Source of the DNA: Bacillota bacterium
GTDB taxonomy: Bacteria > Bacillota > Clostridia > Oscillospirales > Oscillospiraceae
Length of the DNA stretch: 64,000 nt
NCBI GenBank assembly: GCA_028719885.1
Contig: JAQYLT010000077.1
Span: 1 to 64,000 of the forward strand
Reading direction: 5' to 3'
The notes beneath the pieces were generated by a model. That model saw only the letters and a list, made by a program, of their open reading frames with translations, searched no databases and was not told the DNA's origin. How positions within the stretch are numbered: position 1 is the stretch's first letter; the number at the start of each line of letters is the position of its first letter. The translations under genes were made by a program, and so were the position numbers. Of this stretch, positions 28,003 to 34,295 are shown piece by piece.

Positions 28003-29511
28003 TTACGTCAGCTCTTCCGCCATGCCGCTGAATTCGGATTCCAGGGGATTTTTCTTGTTGGATGCTTTCTGGGCAAACTCCACCGCCTTGGTCGCCTGGT
28101 CCAGGCTCAGCATGGTGCCGGCGCCGGCAATGCAGCCCCCGGGGCAGGCCATGCCCTCCAGCAAATAGCCATTGTACTTTCCGGCCTTGGCCATGGTCAT
28201 CATCTTGCGGCAGTCCCGCAGGCCTTCCGCGTTGGCCACCTTGATCTCCATATCCGGATGCTGCTCGTGGATGATATCCACCACGGCCTGAGCCACGCCT
28301 CCCGCCACGGCAAAGCCCCGTCCGGCGGCGGTGCCCGCATTGCGGATGTCGGGATCATCCTCCAGGGCAGCAAAGTCAATCTCTTTCGCCTCAAACATGC
28401 CCTGGAGCTCTTCAAAGGTCAGCACAAAATCCACATCGGAGCGGATATTCTCCCGGATGGCCTCCAGCTTTTTGGCAGCGCAGGGGCCCACGAACACGAT
28501 TTTGGCGTCCGGCTCCTCTTTTTTCACCATACGGGCGGTGTAGACCATGGGAGTCAGGGTCATGGAGATGTTCTTGGCCTGGGCCGGGAAGAGCTTGTGC
28601 ACCATGGCATGCCAGGCCGGGCAGCAGGAGGTGGCCATGAAGCTCTGATGCTCCGGCACATTCTCCACAAAGTCCCTGGCCTCCTCCACCGCGCAGATAT
28701 CCGCGCCGATGGCCACCTCAACCACATGGGCGAAGCCCAGCTTTTTCAGTCCCGCTACCAGCTTGGGCACCGTCACATCCTTGCCGAACTGCCGGACAAA
28801 GGCCGGGGCCATAATGGCAATCACCTTATCCCCATTCATGATGGAGCGGACCACCTGATAGATCTGCCCCTTGTCCACAATGGCGCCAAAGGGGCAGCTC
28901 ACCAGGCACTGACCGCAGGAGACGCATTTTTCCTGGTTGATGGTGGCCCGGCCATGCTCGTCCATGCCGATGGCATCCATGCCGCAGGCTGCCTGGCAGG
29001 GCCGCTCCAGATGGATGATGGCATGATAGGAGCAGGCAGCGGCGCATTTGCCGCAGCGGATGCACTTGCTGGAATCGATGCGGCTCTTGCCGTTGACAAA
29101 GCTGATGGCATCCCGGGGGCACACCTGCTGGCAGGAGGCAGCCAGGCAGTTCTGGCAGCTCTCCGTCACCCGGTACTGATTGGTGGGGCAGGCGTGACAG
29201 GCGTAGGGAATGATGTTAATCAGCGGCGGTTCATAGTACTGCTGGGCGATGGCGGCATGGTCCATGCCCTCGGTAATCAGGCTGCGGGTCTGGACGCTGC
29301 GGACGGAAAGCCCCATGGCCAGCCGCACCCGCTCCCCGGCGATGGCCCGCTCCAGGAAGATGGATTCCCGGTGCAGGGGCTGGTCCCCGGGGACGATGAC
29401 AAAGGGCAGATCCTCTGCCATGGTGTAGTCCTGCCCGGAATAGGCAAGCCTTGCCACCTCAGTAAATACTTTTTTTCGGATATCGGTAATCAGCGACGGA
29501 ATTCCCCGCAT
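28003..29511 (-). CDS. Monomeric [FeFe] hydrogenase, group B-like
   Basis: A 502-residue iron-only hydrogenase catalysing reversible proton reduction to H2. Ferredoxin-type cysteine clusters cover residues ~100-215 (CHACPTNQ, CQNCLAASCQQVCP, CIRCGKCAAACSYH, CVSCGQCLVSCPFG), giving several [4Fe-4S] centres. The H-cluster motifs are TSCCPAW (near 295), VGPCAAKK (near 340) and EGMACPGGC (near 455). The variant PCAAKK in motif 2, in place of MPCTxKK, is typical of group B hydrogenases of anaerobic Clostridia, whose physiological role is less clear than group A. No NADH-binding or bifurcating subunits are adjacent. It is monocistronic. Confidence 0.9.
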   Translation of the reverse strand: MRGIPSLITDIRKKVFTEVARLAYSGQDYTMAEDLPFVIVPGDQPLHRESIFLERAIAGERVRLAMGLSVRSVQTRSLITEGMDHAAIAQQYYEPPLINIIPYACHACPTNQYRVTESCQNCLAASCQQVCPRDAISFVNGKSRIDSSKCIRCGKCAAACSYHAIIHLERPCQAACGMDAIGMDEHGRATINQEKCVSCGQCLVSCPFGAIVDKGQIYQVVRSIMNGDKVIAIMAPAFVRQFGKDVTVPKLVAGLKKLGFAHVVEVAIGADICAVEEARDFVENVPEHQSFMATSCCPAWHAMVHKLFPAQAKNISMTLTPMVYTARMVKKEEPDAKIVFVGPCAAKKLEAIRENIRSDVDFVLTFEELQGMFEAKEIDFAALEDDPDIRNAGTAAGRGFAVAGGVAQAVVDIIHEQHPDMEIKVANAEGLRDCRKMMTMAKAGKYNGYLLEGMACPGGCIAGAGTMLSLDQATKAVEFAQKASNKKNPLESEFSGMAEELT

Positions 29512-29540
29512 CGTTGCCCCTCCTTATTTCTTTTTTCTCC

Positions 29541-29569
29541 ATTGTACCAAACTGAAAGCCCGGGGTCAA
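29541..29569 (-). promoter_or_regulatory. Hydrogenase promoter
   Basis: TTGACC (29564-29569) and TACAAT (29541-29546), 17 bp apart, 29 bp upstream of the start codon. Confidence 0.6.
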
Positions 29570-29654
29570 GGACGAAACCGGCTCAAATCTGGACAATCCG
29601 GCCAAGCATGACGGAAGCCCCGGGCGCATACACTCCACCAGAATGGAGGGGTGA

Positions 29655-30815
29655 ATGATGAAACGTATACCGGCTCTGCTGCTGGCCGCAGTGCTGGCCA
29701 TATCGCTGCTGCCCCGTCGGGCTTTTGCAGTGAACCTGGAGCTGAACGCAAAAAGCGCGTTGCTGATGGATGTGGCCACCGGCACGGTGCTGTTTGAAAA
29801 AGACTGTCATGAGCGTCTGGCCCCGGCCAGCGTTACCAAGGTCATGACCATGCTGCTGATTATGGAGGCGGTGGACTCCGGGAAAATCCAGCTCACCGAC
29901 CAGGTGACCGCATCGGAGGCCGCTGCCGCCAAGGGAGGCAGCCAAATCTACCTAAAGGTCGGGGAGACCATGCCGGTGTCCGACATGCTGAAATCCATTG
30001 CCGTTTCCTCCGCCAACGACTGCGCCTGCGCCATGGCGGAGCTGCTGGCCGGCAGCGAATCCGCCTTCGTGGAGCAGATGAACAAGCGGGCGGAGGAATT
30101 GGGCATGGCGGATACCCATTTTGTCAACTGCACCGGTCTGGACGACAGTCCCGAAGCCAAGGACCACCGGACCAGCGCCTATGACATTGCCCTCATGTCC
30201 CGGGAGCTGCTGAAAAACCATCCGGACATTAAAAAGTACACAACCATCTGGATGGACACGGTGCGAAACGGGGCTTTCGGGCTGTCCAACACCAACAAGC
30301 TCATCCGCTTTTATTCCGGCGCCACCGGCCTGAAAACCGGCTACACCACCGGCGCGGGCTACTGCCTTTCCGCCTCCGCCAAGCGGGAGGGCATGGAGCT
30401 GATTGCGGTGGTCATGGGCTGCGAAAGCTCCCAAAAGCGCAGCGCCGACTGCAAAACCCTGCTGGACTATGGCTATGCCAACTATTCCGTGGTGCGTCCG
30501 GGACTGAAAGAGGGCCGTACGGTGGCGGTGCATCTGGGCAAGGAGGCCACGGTTCCCGTGGAGCTGGTGGACCGGCGGGAGATTTTGGTGGACAAAGCCA
30601 AGCGGACCAGTCTGTCGGCCAAGGTGGAGCTGGTGCAGATGGTACCCGCGCCGGTGAAAAAGGGACAGAATCTGGGCACCATCAAGGTATATGCCGACGA
30701 GAAAATGCTGATTCAGCTTCCCCTGGTGGCAGGGGCGGCGGTGGAGAAGCTGAGCTTTTGGGATGTGTATAAAATCGTCCTGCGCCGGGTTGCCCTGGCC
30801 CAGCCCGCCGCCTAA
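29655..30815 (+). CDS. D-alanyl-D-alanine carboxypeptidase (PBP5/DacF-like, S11)
   Basis: A 386-residue exported penicillin-binding protein that trims the terminal D-Ala from peptidoglycan pentapeptides. It has a signal peptide (RIPALLLAAVLAISLLPRRAFA) and active-site motifs S59-x-x-K62 (ASVTK), S119-x-N121 (SSAND) and K227-T-G (GLKTGYT). A C-terminal beta domain ends in a short amphipathic segment (EKLSFWDVYKIVLRRVALAQ), probably a membrane-surface anchor. GGAGGGG precedes tandem ATGs at 29655 and 29658; either may be used. It is divergent from the hydrogenase gene and monocistronic. Confidence 0.92.
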   Translation: MMKRIPALLLAAVLAISLLPRRAFAVNLELNAKSALLMDVATGTVLFEKDCHERLAPASVTKVMTMLLIMEAVDSGKIQLTDQVTASEAAAAKGGSQIYLKVGETMPVSDMLKSIAVSSANDCACAMAELLAGSESAFVEQMNKRAEELGMADTHFVNCTGLDDSPEAKDHRTSAYDIALMSRELLKNHPDIKKYTTIWMDTVRNGAFGLSNTNKLIRFYSGATGLKTGYTTGAGYCLSASAKREGMELIAVVMGCESSQKRSADCKTLLDYGYANYSVVRPGLKEGRTVAVHLGKEATVPVELVDRREILVDKAKRTSLSAKVELVQMVPAPVKKGQNLGTIKVYADEKMLIQLPLVAGAAVEKLSFWDVYKIVLRRVALAQPAA

Positions 30816-30831
30816 TTTTTCCGTCCCCCAA

Positions 30832-30860
30832 TTGCCATCCAATCGAAAATGTGATATGAT
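30832..30860 (+). promoter_or_regulatory. Promoter upstream of repeat A5 and tmk
   Basis: TTGCCA (30832-30837) and TATGAT (30855-30860), 17 bp spacing. The next 18 bp lead into repeat A5, and the tmk start codon follows only at 31351. Confidence 0.55.
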
Positions 30861-30877
30861 GTTATGCACAAATCAAC

Positions 30878-31313
30878 AAATTGGAATTTTGTAGAGATAT
30901 TTCGTAGGGAACGGATTTATCCGTTCCGAAAGGTTCGATGATTACCGCAGTTCGATGAATGGTACGGTGTTACGTCTTCTGAGCGCATGCCCCCCTTGTG
31001 TAAAGGGGGGTGGCGGAGCTTGCGGAGCCGGGGGGATTGGCGGTTGACCGTGAAGTTTTTTACCATCCGGTATACCTCAATCCCATGATTTTTTCGTAGA
31101 GTGCCTGGCTGTCCCCCGCCTCACTTATCCACCTGCACGGTGCGGCGAAAAAGCCCGGTGCGTCCCGCCAATCCCCCCTGCCCCCCCTTTACACAAGGGG
31201 GGCTTGGCTGGTGCGAGTCGTTTCATGGTACCATTCAACGTACCACCCACAAATTTTTACTGGGCGGAATGCATGAATGCATTCCCTACGAAACATCCTG
31301 ACAAATTCCAATT
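30878..31313. repeat. GTAG-REP compound repeat, copy A5 (436 bp, in a 5' leader)
   Basis: Left arm AAATTGGAATTTTGTAGAGA plus GTAG and hairpin GGAACGGAT/ATCCGTTCC; right arm inverted hairpin GGAATGCAT/ATGCATTCC and CTACGAAACATCCTGACAAA. The core holds two C6/G6 palindromes (CCCCCCTTGTGTAAAGGGGG) in opposite orientation near 30990 and 31190, a B-type segment near 31097 and a GC-rich stretch. Nearly identical in its arms to copy A8 at 47886-48335. Confidence 0.75.
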
Positions 31314-31350
31314 GTCGTGCAAAGAAACCAACAGGAAAGAAGCGATTGGA

Positions 31351-32007
31351 ATGGGCAACGGAAAACTGATTGTAATTGAGGGGCTGGACGGCAGCGGCAA
31401 GGGCACCCAGGCGGCGGAGCTGGTGAAAAATCTCTCCGCCCAGGGCAGACAGGTGCGGAAAATCTCCTTTCCCAACTATGCATCCGATTCCTCCGCTCTG
31501 GTGAAAATGTATCTGGCCGGGCAGTTCGGCACCAACCCCGGGGATGTGAACGCCTATGCCGCCTCCACCTTTTTCGCCGTGGACCGGTTTGCCTCCTTTA
31601 AGCAGGACTGGGGCGAATTCTACGCCCGGGGCGGCACCCTGGTGGCCGACCGGTACACCACCTCCAACGCGGTGCACCAGTGCAGCAAGCTGCCGGAAAG
31701 CCAGTGGGATGCATTCCTGGGCTGGCTGTTCCACTTCGAATACACCCTGCTGGGCATCCCCGCGCCGGACATGGTGATCTATCTGAATGTGGAGCCGGAT
31801 GTGAGCCAAAAGCTGATGACCGGCCGCTATCAGGGGGACGAGAGCAAAAAGGACATCCACGAGGGGAACCTCGCCTATCTCAATCGCAGCCGTCAGGCGG
31901 CGGAGTATTGCAGCCGGAAGCTGGGCTGGAAAGAAATTGCCTGCTGCCAAAATGGGCAAATGCGCTCCATTTCGTCCATTCAGGCAGAAATCCTGAGCCT
32001 ACTGTAG
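31351..32007 (+). CDS. tmk: dTMP kinase
   Basis: A 218-residue thymidylate kinase (dTMP + ATP to dTDP). It has the P-loop GLDGSGKGTQ (family usually GxDGxGKsTQ), the DR motif in TLVADRYTTSNAVHQ, and the lid/substrate region MTGRYQGDESKKDIHE. The ATG at 31351 gives the conserved N-terminus MGNGKLIVIEGLDGSGKG; longer versions would translate into repeat A5. It opens a cluster with thyA and dfrA on the same strand. Sequence between DR and lid is somewhat divergent from B. subtilis Tmk, but all motifs are present. Confidence 0.9.
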   Translation: MGNGKLIVIEGLDGSGKGTQAAELVKNLSAQGRQVRKISFPNYASDSSALVKMYLAGQFGTNPGDVNAYAASTFFAVDRFASFKQDWGEFYARGGTLVADRYTTSNAVHQCSKLPESQWDAFLGWLFHFEYTLLGIPAPDMVIYLNVEPDVSQKLMTGRYQGDESKKDIHEGNLAYLNRSRQAAEYCSRKLGWKEIACCQNGQMRSISSIQAEILSLL

Positions 32008-32091
32008 AATTTTCTCCAAAGCAGTCATTCCGTCCAAATTATTGGACCTATTTTTGGGTAGAATGGCAGGAGGCGTGAAGCGTGTCAAGAC

Positions 32092-32120
32092 TTGTTTTTC
32101 ATCTTTTTTCATGGTATGAT
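32092..32120 (+). promoter_or_regulatory. Promoter of 104-residue unknown gene
   Basis: TTGTTT (32092-32097) and TATGAT (32115-32120), 17 bp spacing, 35 bp before the start codon. Confidence 0.5.
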
Positions 32121-32154
32121 TCACGTCGAGTTTTGCTTTAAGGAGAATTAAGAT

Positions 32155-32469
32155 ATGCAGTGCACCCAACATACCCCCATCCGGATGGAGGATCTGGCCC
32201 TGCGAGAGCAGGAGGTTTTCAGTAAAATCCCCGGAATTCAGGAGCTGCTCCATGCCCCTGCGGAAAAATGGAACGACGTGGAGCTCCACTATCCCGATGC
32301 CGCCTTTGCCCTGATGGTGGCGGGCCACCTGTCCATGGGCAACCAGGAGCAGAACGCCATTCACCAAAAAGCCTACCTCTCCATCCTGGAGGGAGAACCC
32401 ATTCAAAAGGTTCGGTTCCGCTATGACTACGATTTGGAGCAGTACCTGGAGCGTCATATGTGGGACTGA
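32155..32469 (+). CDS. Hypothetical 104-residue protein between tmk and thyA
   Basis: I do not recognise this family. The product is acidic, soluble-looking and mostly helical (LALREQEVFSKIPGIQELLH, YPDAAFALMVAGHL), with a C-terminal YDYDLEQYLERHMWD. It has AAGGAG nine bases before the ATG, its own promoter and a terminator, so it is very probably a real gene. It sits between tmk and thyA on the same strand; a link to thymidylate metabolism is possible only by position. Confidence 0.7.
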   Translation: MQCTQHTPIRMEDLALREQEVFSKIPGIQELLHAPAEKWNDVELHYPDAAFALMVAGHLSMGNQEQNAIHQKAYLSILEGEPIQKVRFRYDYDLEQYLERHMWD

Positions 32470-32510
32470 CAAATTCCCCACCAGGCATCCGAATACAGAA
32501 AAACCTTCGC

Positions 32511-32540
32511 CCGAAGAGCTTGCCCTCTTCGGGTGTTTTT
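32511..32540 (+). terminator. Terminator after the 104-residue gene
   Basis: Stem CCGAAGAG/CTCTTCGG followed by GTGTTTTT. Confidence 0.8.
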
Positions 32541-32578
32541 CATTCGGGCTGTTGATTTTTTCAAACACCAATTTCGCC

Positions 32579-32607
32579 TTGCCCCATTGGGGAACTTATG
32601 GTATAAT
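32579..32607 (+). promoter_or_regulatory. thyA-dfrA promoter
   Basis: TTGCCC (32579-32584) and TATAAT (32602-32607), 17 bp apart, 33 bp upstream of thyA. Confidence 0.65.
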
Positions 32608-32640
32608 TCCGTCAGAAAGATCAGAAAGGACGGATGCGTC

Positions 32641-33471
32641 ATGAGCAGAGCAGACGAGCTTTACCGGGCAACCTGCCTGGATATCCTGGAAAACGGCTTT
32701 TCCGATGAAAATCTGGAGGTGCGGCCCCATTGGGCAGACGGCACCCCGGCCCATACCATCAAAAAATTCGGCGTGGTGAATCGCTATAACCTGGCAGAGG
32801 AATTTCCCATTATGACCCTGCGGCGCACCTATTGGAAAAGCGCCATCGACGAAATGCTGTGGATTTGGCAGAAAAAGTCCAACCGCATCGCCGATCTGGG
32901 CAGCCATGTTTGGGATGAGTGGGCCGGTCCCGACGGCACCATCGGCAAGGCCTACGGCTACCAGCTGGGCATCAAGCATCAATACAAGGAGGGGCTCTTC
33001 GACCAGGTGGACCGGGTGCTCTACGATCTCAAGCACAACCCCGCTTCCCGGCGCATTCTCACCAACATCTATAATTTTGAAGACCTCCACGAAATGAATC
33101 TCTACCCCTGCGCCTACTCCATGACGTTCAACGTCACCGGCGATACCCTGAATGCCATCCTCAACCAGCGCAGCCAGGATATGCTCACCGCAAACAACTG
33201 GAACGTGGTGCAGTACGCGGTACTGACGCACATGATGGCCCAGGTCTCCGGCTTAAAGGTGGGCGAGCTGGTGCACGTGATTGCCGACTGCCATATTTAT
33301 GACCGGCACATTCCCGCCGTGAAGGCCATGCTGGAAAAGGAGGGCTATCCCGCGCCCCAATTCCGGATGGACGAGAGCATCACGGATTTCTATGCCTTTA
33401 CCAAGAACTCCTTTGCCCTGGAAAATTATCAATATCATCCCTTTGATTTTGAGATTCCCATGGCGATCTGA
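32641..33471 (+). CDS. thyA: Thymidylate synthase (ThyA)
   Basis: A 276-residue thymidylate synthase converting dUMP to dTMP with methylene-tetrahydrofolate. Motifs are the folate/dUMP region RRTYWKSAIDEMLWIWQ, HVWDEWAGPDGTIGKAYG, the nucleophile C157 in LYPCAYSMTF, QRSQDMLTANNWNV and HVIADCHIYDRHI. The residue after the nucleophile is Ala where E. coli ThyA has His, as in the B. subtilis/phage-type ThyA branch. The start at 32641 has AGAAAGGA-type RBS and its own promoter. dfrA follows after 9 bp, the logical partner because ThyA oxidises its folate to dihydrofolate. Confidence 0.95.
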   Translation: MSRADELYRATCLDILENGFSDENLEVRPHWADGTPAHTIKKFGVVNRYNLAEEFPIMTLRRTYWKSAIDEMLWIWQKKSNRIADLGSHVWDEWAGPDGTIGKAYGYQLGIKHQYKEGLFDQVDRVLYDLKHNPASRRILTNIYNFEDLHEMNLYPCAYSMTFNVTGDTLNAILNQRSQDMLTANNWNVVQYAVLTHMMAQVSGLKVGELVHVIADCHIYDRHIPAVKAMLEKEGYPAPQFRMDESITDFYAFTKNSFALENYQYHPFDFEIPMAI

Positions 33472-33480
33472 GGTGACGGT

Positions 33481-33963
33481 ATGGATTTGATTGTTGCGGT
33501 ATATGACGACTGGGGCATCGGAAAGGATGGCACCCAGCCCATCGCCCTGAGTGCCGACCGGAAATTCTTCCGGCAAGCCACCAAGGGAGCCATGGTGATC
33601 GTGGGACGCCGGACCCTGGAGGACTTCCCGGGGAAGCAGCCCCTGCCCGGCAGAGTGAACGTGGCGCTGACCAGAAGTGAAGCGGAAATCCCCGGGTTCG
33701 CCCTCTGCCACAGCCCGGAGGAGGCCGAAGCCCTGGCGAAGACTGCGGACCGTGCCTTTGTCATCGGCGGCGGCAGCGTCTACCGGCAGCTGATGCCCTA
33801 CTGCAGCCGGGCCTACGTGACCAAGGTCCACTGCCAGCCGGAGTCCGACACCTTTTTCCCCAACCTGGACCAGGACCCGGCCTGGGTTCTGGAAGCCTGC
33901 CTCCAATCCGGGGTGGAAAACGGCATTCCCTATGAAATGTGCCTCTACCGGAGAAAGGAATAG
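33481..33963 (+). CDS. dfrA: Dihydrofolate reductase
   Basis: A 160-residue DHFR that regenerates tetrahydrofolate with NADPH. Typical elements are MDLIVAVYDDWGIGKDG, DRKFFRQATKGAMVIVGRRTLEDFPGK, LPGRVNVALTR, FVIGGGSVYRQLMPYC and the terminal strand. It lies nine bases downstream of thyA with GAGGTGA between them, so the two are co-transcribed. No integron or plasmid signs; it is a chromosomal housekeeping copy. The symbol dfrA follows common usage (folA in E. coli). Confidence 0.93.
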   Translation: MDLIVAVYDDWGIGKDGTQPIALSADRKFFRQATKGAMVIVGRRTLEDFPGKQPLPGRVNVALTRSEAEIPGFALCHSPEEAEALAKTADRAFVIGGGSVYRQLMPYCSRAYVTKVHCQPESDTFFPNLDQDPAWVLEACLQSGVENGIPYEMCLYRRKE

Positions 33964-33978
33964 ATGGGCGGTTCGCAG

Positions 33979-34179
33979 GGTTCGTTGAATTGAATATGTT
34001 CCAACGCGTGCGTAGGGAACGCATTTATGCGTTCCACAACGTCAGTTCACATCCATGATTCGTCCAATGGTATTTCCCAAGGACTTTAAGGTTTTACCAT
34101 TCAACGTACCGCTCCAATATCGTTACCGGGCGGAACGGATAAATCCGTTCCCTACGAAACATCTCGTCAAATTCCAATT
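33979..34179. repeat. GTAG-REP compound repeat, copy A6
   Basis: Short copy with left GTAG plus GGAACGCAT/ATGCGTTCC, a third stem variant, and right inverted GGAACGGAT/ATCCGTTCC, ending CTACGAAACATCTCGTCAAA and TTCCAATTT. Between dfrA and the convergent GH3 terminator. Confidence 0.75.
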
Positions 34180-34223
34180 TCTCTGTTTGCTGCGTCAAGC
34201 TGATAACCGCAAAAAGAGACTCC

Positions 34224-34265
34224 CAAAAAAATTGCAGCCAGTGCTTTGTTGTGGGCACTGGCTGC
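34224..34265 (-). terminator. GH3 gene terminator
   Basis: Stem GCAGCCAGTGC/GCACTGGCTGC followed on the minus strand by AATTTTTTT. Confidence 0.85.
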
Positions 34266-34295
34266 ATTATTATGGTTTTTGTTCAGCGGATGCAA

